This document shows, one piece after another, positions 33,437 through 41,608 of a DNA stretch of 64,000 nucleotides; position 1 is the first letter of the stretch; each line of letters starts with the position of its first letter. The notes under the pieces are model-generated. The model did no database searches. It saw only the letters and a list, made by a program, of their open reading frames with translations, and was not told the origin of the DNA. Both the position numbers and the translations under genes were made by a program. The DNA comes from Paenibacillus woosongensis (GTDB lineage Bacteria > Bacillota > Bacilli > Paenibacillales > Paenibacillaceae): contig NZ_WNZW01000016.1 in assembly GCF_009725165.1 (NCBI RefSeq), positions 1 through 64,000 on the forward strand, read 5' to 3'.

Positions 33437-34216
33437 TTGGAGTTTCCCGTCTACATACATATCGCCGGATTGCGGATTCATCCCCATTTCTTGTTTGAAT
33501 CGCTCGCCTATTTCATCGGCTTCCGAATCTACGTTTGGCGGCGCAAAAAAAGCGATATCTCAACGATCAACATGTTCTGGCTGATCGTCGGCGCGGCGCT
33601 CGGCGCTTCCCTGGGCTCCAAGCTGCTCTTTTGGCTGGAGAATCCGGCATGGCTGCTGTCCATTTCGGAACACTGGAGAGAGCTGTTCGGAGGCAAGACG
33701 ATCGTCGGCGGATTGCTGGGTGGATTGATTGGTGTCGAGCTGACCAAGAAATTTGTAGGCATTACCCGCTCAACCGGGGACGAATTTGCATTTCCCCTGA
33801 TCATTGCGATAACGATCGGGCGGATCGGTTGTTTCTTGACCGGGCTGGATGATCATACGCATGGCACGCCAACGACCTGGATTACGGGTTTCGACTACGG
33901 GGACGGGGTATTGAGGCATCCGACACAATTGTATGAAATCGGATTTCTGCTTCTCCTGGCCTTTACGCTGTTTGCGGCGAAGAAGACAAGCGTTTCGCGC
34001 AGGCAAGAGCTGCCCAATGGCCTGATCTACATATGGTTTATGTTCGGGTATTTAACGTTCCGCTTCGCCATTGACTTTATTAAGCCGACACCGCATCCTT
34101 ATTTCGGACTGAACAATATCCAGCTTGCCTGTGTGCTCGGCATGATGTATTTTGCGTATCGCATGTTCGCGGTTAGCCGTAATGCGAATATTCTGAAAGG
34201 GAGCCATGCCTCATGA
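33437..34216 (+). CDS. divergent Lgt-family (prolipoprotein diacylglyceryl transferase-like) membrane protein
   Basis: A 259-residue protein with about seven hydrophobic segments and the Lgt fold signatures RHPTQLYE and a late FRFAIDF. Key Lgt positions are changed. The signature GRxGNFxNxE reads GRIGCFLTGLDD (128-139), with Cys132 for the essential Asn, and the loop that carries the catalytic His in Lgt reads GKTIVGG (86-92), with Val90 there. It is therefore probably a paralogue with another lipid reaction. The TTG start follows AGGAGGT at a 6-nt gap. It overlaps the radical SAM gene as ATGA, implying joint function. Confidence 0.8.
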   Translation: MEFPVYIHIAGLRIHPHFLFESLAYFIGFRIYVWRRKKSDISTINMFWLIVGAALGASLGSKLLFWLENPAWLLSISEHWRELFGGKTIVGGLLGGLIGVELTKKFVGITRSTGDEFAFPLIIAITIGRIGCFLTGLDDHTHGTPTTWITGFDYGDGVLRHPTQLYEIGFLLLLAFTLFAAKKTSVSRRQELPNGLIYIWFMFGYLTFRFAIDFIKPTPHPYFGLNNIQLACVLGMMYFAYRMFAVSRNANILKGSHAS

Positions 34217-35628
34217 CGACGAAAAATCGACCGTATTTATTTTACGAGCTGACAAACAGCATTTGCTCGAAATGCCTGAAGAAAGTAGAAGCCAAGGTCA
34301 TTATTGAAAACGATTGCGTCTACCTGTCAAAATACTGCTTCGAGCACGGACGGGAAAAAGTGCTAATCTCAACCGACGTCGGATATTATAAACGCTGCCG
34401 CGAGTTCATCAAGCCTTCGGAGATGCCGCAGCACTGGAATACGCCCATTCGTTATGGCTGTCCATACGATTGCGGATTATGCCCCGATCACGAGCAGCAC
34501 AGCTGTTTGTCGATTGTGGAAATTATCGATCAATGCAATTTAAGATGCCCGATCTGCTATGCCGATTCCTCCCCGGACAAGAAGCTGTGGCGTTCGCTGG
34601 AGGAAGTTGAGCGGATGCTGGACGCCGTTGTGCGCAATGAAGGCGAGCCGGACATCGTACAGATCAGCGGGGGAGAGCCGACGATCCATCCGCAATTTTT
34701 CGAAATTCTCGATATGGCCAAGAGCAAGCCAATCAAGCATTTGATGGTGAATACGAACGGGATCCGCATCGCCCAGGATCGGGAATTCGTAAAGCGATTG
34801 GCGGACTATTTACCGGGCTTTGAGCTGTACTTGCAGTTCGACAGCTTTGAACAAGAGGTGCTGCAGGAGCTGCGCGGCGCCGATCTGCGGCAAATCCGCG
34901 AGAAAGCGATCGCGCATTTGAATGAATTCAATATTTCCACGACCCTTGTAGTTACGCTGAAAAAAGGGCTAAACGACCACGAAATTGGCGATATTATCCA
35001 ATACGGCCTTAAGCAGCGGGCAGTGCGGGGCGTTACGTTCCAGCCGATCCAGGCGGCAGGCCGGACGGAGGATTTCGATCCCGCCAAGGATCGCCTGACG
35101 CTAAGCGAGGTCAGGCAGTCGATTATCGATCAGTCCGGTGTGTTCGAGGCCGAAGACATGCTTCCGGTGCCCTGCCATCCGGACAGCCTGGCAATGGGTT
35201 ATGCCTTGAAACTGAATGACGGGGTCATACCTCTCACTCGTATGGTTGATCCGCAGATTTTGCTGGAGGGCGGCCGCAATACGATCGTGTTCGAGCAGGA
35301 TCAAAGTTTGAGGGAGCATATATTCGAGCTGTTCTCCACCAACCATTCGCCGGAATCATCAGCCATGTCATTGAAAAGCTTGCTCTGCTGCCTGCCGTTT
35401 GTGCAGGTTCCCGAGTCGGTAAGCTATGACAATGTGTTCCGGGTCATTATCATGCAGTTCCTCGATCCGTATCATTTTGACGTTCGCTCTGTCAAGAAAT
35501 CCTGCGTGCACATCGTTCATCCGGACGGAAGAATTATTCCTTTTGATACGTATAACATTTTTTACCGGGGTGACCTTGAAGAGCGTCTAAAGGAAATTAA
35601 AGCTGAAATGGAGGGAAGAATAGAATGA
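34213..35628 (+). CDS. radical SAM protein resembling the tetraether-lipid synthase (Tes/MJ0619) family
   Basis: A 471-residue enzyme. An N-terminal zinc-ribbon or rubredoxin-like part has C18, C21, C42 and H45. A second CxxxCxxC set (C83, C87, C90, then H93, H96, C98) precedes the radical SAM triad C108, C112, C115 in CNLRCPICY. ISGGEPTIHPQF is the SAM-binding GGE motif. The C-terminus has DVRSVKKSCVHIVHPDGRI and PFDTYNIFYRG. This arrangement matches my memory of archaeal Tes, which joins lipid tails at unactivated carbons, but the substrate here is unknown. It is coupled by ATGA to genes on both sides, the first being Lgt-like, which points to lipid modification. Confidence 0.8.
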   Translation: MTTKNRPYLFYELTNSICSKCLKKVEAKVIIENDCVYLSKYCFEHGREKVLISTDVGYYKRCREFIKPSEMPQHWNTPIRYGCPYDCGLCPDHEQHSCLSIVEIIDQCNLRCPICYADSSPDKKLWRSLEEVERMLDAVVRNEGEPDIVQISGGEPTIHPQFFEILDMAKSKPIKHLMVNTNGIRIAQDREFVKRLADYLPGFELYLQFDSFEQEVLQELRGADLRQIREKAIAHLNEFNISTTLVVTLKKGLNDHEIGDIIQYGLKQRAVRGVTFQPIQAAGRTEDFDPAKDRLTLSEVRQSIIDQSGVFEAEDMLPVPCHPDSLAMGYALKLNDGVIPLTRMVDPQILLEGGRNTIVFEQDQSLREHIFELFSTNHSPESSAMSLKSLLCCLPFVQVPESVSYDNVFRVIIMQFLDPYHFDVRSVKKSCVHIVHPDGRIIPFDTYNIFYRGDLEERLKEIKAEMEGRIE

Positions 35629-36026
35629 GCGATGGCCCTAACGAGCGCGAGAAGCCTGAGTTAGTCCAGCCTCAAGAAAAGGTGACGGCGGGGGAGCAAG
35701 ACCCGATGCAGGAACAGATGCAGGGTCCGTTTCATGAGACGCTGCAGGAGCTGCCCAGGGAACCGCTGCATGAACCGCCGAAACGTAACCATACTACCGA
35801 GGTATTCAAAGGGATCGGGATTCTGGCGCTGCTTCATCTTTTGCTCATTTTTATCCCCCTATCCTATTTCTTTATTGGCATAGCCCAGATCGTCTATTTA
35901 ATCCCTGCTGCGGTGGTGGCTTTTGCGAAGAAACGGGTTGGCATCGGACAGGGACTGTTGATTGGCGGAGCTGTTACGTTTCTGTTGAATGCGGCTTGTT
36001 TTGGCGTCGTTATGGCCAATTTTTAA
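35625..36026 (+). CDS. small membrane protein with long charged N-terminus
   Basis: A 133-residue protein not recognised. Residues 1-60 are hydrophilic, with Glu/Gln/Pro-rich near-repeats (PMQEQMQG, FHETLQELPREPLHEPP). Three hydrophobic segments follow (about 64-82, 84-100 and 108-131) with a KKRVGIGQG loop. The topology is a cytosolic tail and a small membrane anchor. Its ATG overlaps the radical SAM stop as ATGA, so it belongs to that unit and could hold the enzyme at the membrane. This role is inference. Confidence 0.65.
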   Translation: MSDGPNEREKPELVQPQEKVTAGEQDPMQEQMQGPFHETLQELPREPLHEPPKRNHTTEVFKGIGILALLHLLLIFIPLSYFFIGIAQIVYLIPAAVVAFAKKRVGIGQGLLIGGAVTFLLNAACFGVVMANF

Positions 36027-36074
36027 TTTCCCGCAGATGCGCTATAATAGCGATAGAAATGAAGGGAGATTAAT

Positions 36075-37178
36075 ATGTTTGTTGTATTTGGAATCATTGC
36101 ACTGCTTGTTTATGGCCTGTTAGTATTATATATCGGCCGGAGCTGCTGGGGTTGGCTGAAGGAAGGTACCCCCACCTGGTTCAAATATATCTACATAGGT
36201 GTTGTTGTGCTGCTGGCCGTTTCTTTTCTGCTAGGAAGGGTCGGAGAGGGGCTCGTACTGTTCCAGATTCTCGGCGCATACTGGATGGCCGTATTTTGCG
36301 TACTGCTGCTCGTACTGCCTGTCGTTCATGTCAGCTTGTGGCTGCTCCGGCTGACGAAACTGCCGCGTTCCGCAGCGAAGAAGGGGGCTGGAGCCCTTGT
36401 GCTGATTATACTGCTGGCTACCCTCGGATACGGCAGTTTTAACGCCTATAGTCCCGTTGTCCGGGAGTACCGCGTGGACATTCCGAAGGCTAGTCCGGCT
36501 GCCCAGGAATTGAATATCGTCATGGCGGCAGATATGCATTTCGGGGCATTATCCGGAAAGCAGCATGCGATCCGGCTAGTGGAACGGATCAACGCTCTGA
36601 AGCCAGACATCGTCTTATTCCCGGGAGATATCGTGGATGACGATCTCCGTCCATACGAGCAGAAGGGGATCGATAAAATTCTAAGCGGCATCTCCGCCCG
36701 TTACGGCGTCTATGCCACCTTGGGCAATCATGACCGCTACAGCGGGCAAATGGAGCATTTAATCGATGTCCTCGAGCAGGGGAATATGAAGATTCTTTAC
36801 GATGAGGCCGTTATCATCGATGACAGCTTTACGCTAATCGGGCGTAAGGACCGGATCGACAGGGAACGTGCTCCGCTTAGCGAGCTTACCCAAGGATTGG
36901 ATGCTTCCAAACCGCTGATCTTGCTCGATCACCAGCCTTATGACCTCGATATCGCCCAGCAGGAGGGGATCGACCTGATGCTGTCGGGTCATACACATCG
37001 CGGACAGATCGCGCCGGCGCATCTTATTACAAGCATGTTATTCGAGAACGATTGGGGTTATTTGCAGAAGGGAAGCCTGCAATCTATCGTCACGTCCGGC
37101 TTCGGCTTTTGGGGCCCGCCAATCCGTATTGGCAGCCGGTCGGAAATCGTACAAATTCATGTTTCATTCACGGAATGA
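36075..37178 (+). CDS. membrane-anchored metallophosphoesterase (YkuE/YpbG-like)
   Basis: A 367-residue protein with about four N-terminal hydrophobic helices (1-130) and then a calcineurin-type phosphoesterase domain. Metal ligands are in MAADMHFG, FPGDIVDD, TLGNHDRY, LLDHQPYD and LSGHTHRGQ. The catalytic part probably faces outside. Related proteins act on phosphorylated lipids or other envelope compounds, but this one is uncharacterised. A possible promoter with TATAAT at 36045-36050 inside a CGCTATAATAGCG palindrome, and GAAGGGAG before the ATG, suggest separate expression from the radical SAM unit. Confidence 0.82.
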   Translation: MFVVFGIIALLVYGLLVLYIGRSCWGWLKEGTPTWFKYIYIGVVVLLAVSFLLGRVGEGLVLFQILGAYWMAVFCVLLLVLPVVHVSLWLLRLTKLPRSAAKKGAGALVLIILLATLGYGSFNAYSPVVREYRVDIPKASPAAQELNIVMAADMHFGALSGKQHAIRLVERINALKPDIVLFPGDIVDDDLRPYEQKGIDKILSGISARYGVYATLGNHDRYSGQMEHLIDVLEQGNMKILYDEAVIIDDSFTLIGRKDRIDRERAPLSELTQGLDASKPLILLDHQPYDLDIAQQEGIDLMLSGHTHRGQIAPAHLITSMLFENDWGYLQKGSLQSIVTSGFGFWGPPIRIGSRSEIVQIHVSFTE

Positions 37179-37183
37179 ACTAA

Positions 37184-37209
37184 AAAAGAGACCGGTGACG
37201 GTCTCTTTT
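37184..37209. terminator. bidirectional terminator between convergent genes
   Basis: A perfect 11-bp stem AAAAGAGACCG (37184-37194) / CGGTCTCTTTT (37199-37209) with a GTGA loop serves the metallophosphoesterase and the convergent siderophore-binding protein. Confidence 0.85.
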
Positions 37210-37216
37210 AATTATC

Positions 37217-38245
37217 TTATTGCTGAATCTCATAGATTTCATAAAGCTCATCGAGCATCAAGTTGGCTGCTTTAATGCCGCCCGCTGTGTTCCAGATCGC
37301 ATCGCTTACTTTATAAGCGCGCCCGTTTTTTACCGCGCCGAGATTTTTCCACAATGGGTCGTTTGTCCATTCCTGTTCGGTCGCATTTGCTTTATCGTCT
37401 CCGGTTTCATAAGTGAAGTAGAAGAGGCGATCCGCATCTGCTTCTGGCAGACGCTCCTTGGTAATTTCATCGACAAAGGAGTCCTTCGCGTTCTTCGTCA
37501 TGTCCGTCCGTGCGAGACCGATCTGGTCAAAGATAATGCCGGAGAATGTATTAGTGTGGTAGACGCGAGTTTTACCTGCCATGAAACGAACGACGGATAC
37601 GGTCTCGTTCAATTTGTCGCCGGCTTTCGCCTTGAAGTCCTCGATGCGTGCATCGAATGCAGCCATCAGTTCATCACCTTCCGCAGATTTGCCAAGCGCT
37701 TCAGCATATAGCTTGAAGTTGATTTGCCATTCGCCGCGCAGATCCTCGGCCATGACGGTTGGAGCGATCGCTTTCAACTGCTCGTAGACTTTCTCCTGGC
37801 GCATTTTGTTTCCGATAATCAGATCCGGCTGCAGACCGGCGATCAGCTCCAGGTTCGGCTGGCTTTCCTCGCCGACTACAGTTACGCCTTCCATCTCATC
37901 TTTAATGTGTTCATACCAAGGATCTCCTGTCCAGGATCGAACAGCGCCTATAGGCTTAACACCCAGCGCGAGCAGGGCTTCGGTTCCTTCATTGGTCAAG
38001 ACAACGATCTTTTGCGGCGTGCCTTTGATTTCGGTTTCTCCCATGGCATGCTTCACTACGCGAAGCTGATCATCATTGCTGGAAGCAGCATTATCAGCTT
38101 GCGAGTTATTAGCCGGAGCAGGCTGGTTGTTTCCACCCGCCGAATCCTTGCTGCCGCATGCGGTAAGCACCAGGAACAGTGCCAAAAATAGCGCGGCTAT
38201 TTTGAAGGTATGGCTCAAATTATGATTTGTTTTGTGTACGAACAT
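37217..38245 (-). CDS. iron-siderophore ABC transporter substrate-binding lipoprotein
   Basis: A 342-residue exported lipoprotein. The signal peptide ends in the lipobox LTAC with the lipidated cysteine at C30, followed by a Gly/Ser/Asn linker. The mature part is a FecB/FhuD-type bi-lobed binding protein (KIVVLTNEGTEALLALGVKPIGAV, NLELIAGLQPDLIIGNKMRQEKV). ATG 38245 is behind GGGGGAAG. It is divergent from two permeases and an ATPase that complete the importer. Fur box 38285-38299 lies 40 nt upstream of its start. The siderophore is not predictable from sequence; no biosynthesis genes are nearby. Confidence 0.92.
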   Translation of the reverse strand: MFVHKTNHNLSHTFKIAALFLALFLVLTACGSKDSAGGNNQPAPANNSQADNAASSNDDQLRVVKHAMGETEIKGTPQKIVVLTNEGTEALLALGVKPIGAVRSWTGDPWYEHIKDEMEGVTVVGEESQPNLELIAGLQPDLIIGNKMRQEKVYEQLKAIAPTVMAEDLRGEWQINFKLYAEALGKSAEGDELMAAFDARIEDFKAKAGDKLNETVSVVRFMAGKTRVYHTNTFSGIIFDQIGLARTDMTKNAKDSFVDEITKERLPEADADRLFYFTYETGDDKANATEQEWTNDPLWKNLGAVKNGRAYKVSDAIWNTAGGIKAANLMLDELYEIYEIQQ

Positions 38246-38284
38246 GAGTACAGCTTCCCCCTAATATGATGTAGTGTCTCTGTC

Positions 38285-38299
38285 TGAGAATCATTATCA
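38285..38299. promoter_or_regulatory. Fur box (lipoprotein side)
   Basis: TGAGAATCATTATCA is a 7-1-7 element differing by one base from the Bacillus Fur consensus TGATAATNATTATCA. It is close to the start of the binding-protein gene. Confidence 0.85.
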
Positions 38300-38353
38300 A
38301 TCACTGACACTATCAAACTATAATCGACAGGAGAATTGCTGTCAATAAAAATC

Positions 38354-38368
38354 TGAGAATGATTCTCA
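38354..38368. promoter_or_regulatory. Fur box (permease side)
   Basis: TGAGAATGATTCTCA is a perfect 7-1-7 palindrome of Fur type, 50-65 nt before the first permease start. With the box at 38285 it gives each divergent promoter its own iron-responsive operator. Confidence 0.87.
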
Positions 38369-38418
38369 TATTCATTGACATTACCGGCTGCTTCATCTAA
38401 AATTCATAAAGAGTTCAT

Positions 38419-39444
38419 GTGAGATTTTTCGCAGAGATTAAGTTGGAAGCGTGGAAAATGATGAGAGTCGTATATATGATCGCATCACTCGTCGCTCTGG
38501 GAGCGATAATGATAGCAAGCATCGCGTTTGGGGTAACCGATATTCCGCTAAGCACAGTATGGGAATCGCTTACTCACTTTAATGGAGGCAATGAACATTT
38601 GGTGATTCTCACTACGAGGATACCGAGAGCGCTGATCGCGGCTTCGGTAGGAGCCTGCCTGGCGGTGGCCGGAGCGGTCATGCAGGTGATGACGCGAAAT
38701 CCGATCGCTTCCCCAAGCACGCTTGGCGTTAACTCGGGAGCTGCATTTTTCATAATGCTCGCTTCGGCTTGGCTAGGGGTGTCCGGGATGCACGCTTTTA
38801 CGTGGGTAGCGCTGATTGGAGCCGCCCTTAGCGGGGGAATCGTCTTTCTGCTGGGGAGCATTGGCAGGGACGGCATGTCGCCGGTCAAGATCACGCTTGC
38901 CGGGGCATCGATGTCGGCATTTTTTGCTTCGCTGACTCAGGGGTTGATGCTGACGGACGGCAAAATGTTTGATCAGATTCTCGTATGGCTTGTCGGGTCG
39001 GTCGCCGGGCGGGAAATGTCCCAATTGCAGGCGGTATGGCCTTATATGCTAGCGGGCATGATCATTTCGTTATTGCTGTCCAGGCATTTGAATGTGCTGG
39101 CCATGGGCGATGATGTCGCTCAGGGGCTCGGCCAAAGCACGGCGTACATCAAGTTGTTTGGCGCGCTGGCGGTAATACTGCTGGCCGGCGGTTCAGTCGC
39201 CGTAGCCGGACCAATTGCGTTCGTTGGCATTATCATTCCACATATCGTCCGTTATCTGGTCGGCACGGATTTTCGCTGGATATTGCCTTATTGCGCAGTT
39301 CTCGGCGCTATTTTGCTGGTCGCCGCCGATTTGGGATCGCGCTACATCGCCATGCCGAAGGAAGTCCCTGTCGGGGTAATGACTGCGGTCATCGGTGTAC
39401 CGTTCTTTGTTTACATTGCTAGGAAAGGCAGACGCACGTCATGA
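38419..39444 (+). CDS. FecCD-family siderophore permease, first subunit
   Basis: A 341-residue membrane permease of the BtuC/FecCD family with about ten helices. Motifs include TTRIPRALIAASVGACLAVAGAV, MTRNPIASPSTLGVNSGAAF and GPIAFVGIIIPHIVR (the loop contacting the ATPase). The frame opens with GTG at 38419, and an internal ATG at 38458 behind GGAAG is a possible alternative start that still keeps the first helix. The stop overlaps the second permease as ATGA. Confidence 0.9.
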   Translation: MRFFAEIKLEAWKMMRVVYMIASLVALGAIMIASIAFGVTDIPLSTVWESLTHFNGGNEHLVILTTRIPRALIAASVGACLAVAGAVMQVMTRNPIASPSTLGVNSGAAFFIMLASAWLGVSGMHAFTWVALIGAALSGGIVFLLGSIGRDGMSPVKITLAGASMSAFFASLTQGLMLTDGKMFDQILVWLVGSVAGREMSQLQAVWPYMLAGMIISLLLSRHLNVLAMGDDVAQGLGQSTAYIKLFGALAVILLAGGSVAVAGPIAFVGIIIPHIVRYLVGTDFRWILPYCAVLGAILLVAADLGSRYIAMPKEVPVGVMTAVIGVPFFVYIARKGRRTS

Positions 39445-40487
39445 GTAAATACAAGCCGCTACGTTCAGAGGGCGCCAAATTTTCCGTGTTGATCGAGAAA
39501 AAGGCTGTCTGGATTTCCTTCATACTATTCATTATCTGTCTCGCTGTCATGATCGTGAGCACTGGATCGGGAAGCCAGTTCATCTCGCCGATTGATGTTA
39601 TCAAAGTGCTGGTGGGCAAAGGGGAGCCTACCTATGAAATTATTATCATGAAGCTCCGTTTGCCGCGAATTGTCATTGCTGTGCTAGTGGGAGCATCACT
39701 GGCTGTTGCCGGTGCGGTTCTGCAGAGCATAATCCGCAATCCGCTGGCTTCTCCGGATGTCGTCGGGATTACGGAAGGGGCCTCGCTTGGCGCCGTTTTG
39801 TTTATTTTTATATTTGGCGGCACGGTGTCAATTCATTGGATGCCGCTGACTTCTATGGCAGGAGCCTTTCTGGTTACAGGTCTGCTGTACGTCCTATCCT
39901 GGAAAAAAGGCGTTGATCCGCTGCGGCTGGTGCTGATCGGCATCGGACTGTCCGCCGCGATCAAATCGATCTCCTATATGTTAATTATTTCCGGACCTCT
40001 GCAATTGGCTCAGCGCTCACTAACCTTTATGACCGGCAGCATATACGGGACGTCTTGGGATAAAGATGTTCTGACGCTCCTGCCATGGGTGGCGATTCTA
40101 TTGCCGCTTACCTGGCTGCAATCCAGGAATGTCAACATTCAAGCACTTGGGGATGAGGTGGCGAGCAGCGCCGGGGCGCATGTGCAGAGGCATCGAATAG
40201 TGCTACTGGCATTAAGCGTAGCGCTCGCCGGGGCTGCAATCGCGATTGCTGGAGCTATCGGATTCATCGGATTAATGGCTCCGCATATGGCGCGCAAGCT
40301 TGTCGGTTCCTCATTCGGGAATGTGCTGCCCGTCAGCGCCCTGCTTGGAGCGATCATTCTGCTGTTGGCTGATTTGGCAGCACGTACCGCGTTCCTGCCG
40401 AATGACATTCCTGCGGGAGTGTTGACGGCTGCCATTGGGGCTCCGTTTTTTATGTATTTGCTATACCGCAACCGAAACCGTTATTAA
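39441..40487 (+). CDS. FecCD-family siderophore permease, second subunit
   Basis: A 348-residue permease pairing with the preceding subunit into a heterodimeric channel. It shows KLRLPRIVIAVLVGASLAVAGAV, IIRNPLASPDVVGITEGAS and GAIGFIGLMAPHMARKLVG. It is translationally coupled to the first permease (ATGA), and the ATPase starts 18 nt after its stop. The pair resembles the YfiZ/YfhA and FeuB/FeuC permease pairs of Bacillus. Confidence 0.92.
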   Translation: MSKYKPLRSEGAKFSVLIEKKAVWISFILFIICLAVMIVSTGSGSQFISPIDVIKVLVGKGEPTYEIIIMKLRLPRIVIAVLVGASLAVAGAVLQSIIRNPLASPDVVGITEGASLGAVLFIFIFGGTVSIHWMPLTSMAGAFLVTGLLYVLSWKKGVDPLRLVLIGIGLSAAIKSISYMLIISGPLQLAQRSLTFMTGSIYGTSWDKDVLTLLPWVAILLPLTWLQSRNVNIQALGDEVASSAGAHVQRHRIVLLALSVALAGAAIAIAGAIGFIGLMAPHMARKLVGSSFGNVLPVSALLGAIILLLADLAARTAFLPNDIPAGVLTAAIGAPFFMYLLYRNRNRY

Positions 40488-40505
40488 TTCTGGAGGAATG
40501 CTACT

Positions 40506-41435
40506 ATGGGTACGCTGGAAGCGAAAGAGCTCGGATTGTCATATGGAAGCGCCTATATATTCGAGAATTTGAATCTCTCCATACCGGAGGGGAAAATCAC
40601 CGTGTTTATCGGCAGCAACGGATGCGGCAAATCGACGCTGCTCCGCTCCATGGCCAGACTCCTGAAGCCACAGCGGGGCTCGGTTATCCTGGCTGGCAGC
40701 GATATCTCCAGCATGTCAACGAAAGAGGTTGCGAAGAAGCTGGCGATCCTCCCGCAGGGCCCGACGGCTCCCGAGGGGCTGACCGTGCTGCAGCTCGTCA
40801 AACAGGGAAGATATCCCTATCAGAGCTGGCTGAAGCAGTGGTCGAAAGAAGACGAGCAAGTTGTTCAGCAAGCGCTCGAAGCGACAGGCATGAGTGAGCT
40901 GGCTGAGCGCCCTGTAGACGCATTGTCGGGCGGTCAGCGGCAGCGGGCATGGATCGCCATGACTTTGGCTCAAGAGACGCCGATCATTCTGCTTGATGAA
41001 CCGACGACATACCTCGATCTGACGCATCAAATCGAAGTTCTGGATTTACTTTATGAGATGAATGATCGCGATAAACGGACGATTGTCATGGTACTTCATG
41101 ATATTAATCTTGCTTGCAGATATGCAGACCATGTTGTAGCGATTCGCGACGGACGAATTGAAGCGCAGGGAGCGCCTAATGAAATCGTAGACGAGCAGCT
41201 CATCGAAAACGTCTTCCGGCTCAAATGCGAAATCATTCCGGATCCGTTATATGGCACACCGCTGTGCATCCCGCATGATAATTGCCGGCTGCGGGCAGCC
41301 CGCGCACTGGCGCAGCAGCAAAGAAAGGTTGACAGTTCGCCTCGGGATTCAGTTTCTGAAGAGGGAAACCATGAGGAGGAAGAAACGGTTGCGCCAAAGA
41401 AGGAATTAGTTGCTGCCTCTTCCGTCTCGGTATAG
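40506..41435 (+). CDS. siderophore ABC transporter ATPase
   Basis: A 309-residue FecE/FhuC-type ATPase. Walker A is GSNGCGKST, the signature is LSGGQRQRAWIAM, Walker B is IILLDEPTTYLD and the switch is VLHDINLA. The last about 50 residues form an acidic Ser/Glu-rich tail (DSVSEEGNHEEEETV) not usual in the family, probably disordered. ATG follows TGGAGG. It powers the importer with the two permeases and the lipoprotein. Bacillus uses one shared ATPase (YusV) for several siderophores; this one is local and may be dedicated. Confidence 0.92.
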   Translation: MGTLEAKELGLSYGSAYIFENLNLSIPEGKITVFIGSNGCGKSTLLRSMARLLKPQRGSVILAGSDISSMSTKEVAKKLAILPQGPTAPEGLTVLQLVKQGRYPYQSWLKQWSKEDEQVVQQALEATGMSELAERPVDALSGGQRQRAWIAMTLAQETPIILLDEPTTYLDLTHQIEVLDLLYEMNDRDKRTIVMVLHDINLACRYADHVVAIRDGRIEAQGAPNEIVDEQLIENVFRLKCEIIPDPLYGTPLCIPHDNCRLRAARALAQQQRKVDSSPRDSVSEEGNHEEEETVAPKKELVAASSVSV

Positions 41436-41472
41436 GGTTAAAGTTTTTATGGTAAATAGGTATTTGCACGGT

Positions 41473-41506
41473 AACAACCTCGCTAATTGGCGAGGTTGTT
41501 AGTTTT
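41473..41506 (+). terminator. terminator of siderophore transporter operon
   Basis: AACAACCTCGC (41473-41483) / GCGAGGTTGTT (41490-41500) with a 6-nt loop, followed by AGTTTTG. Confidence 0.85.
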
Positions 41507-41608
41507 GTCAGGTTATTTTCTTACATATTATTGTTTAACACTATTAAATATCCCAAGCAGGGAATTGTTTACTTATAACGAATTTTATGTTAAATGGGAG
41601 TGATTCAG

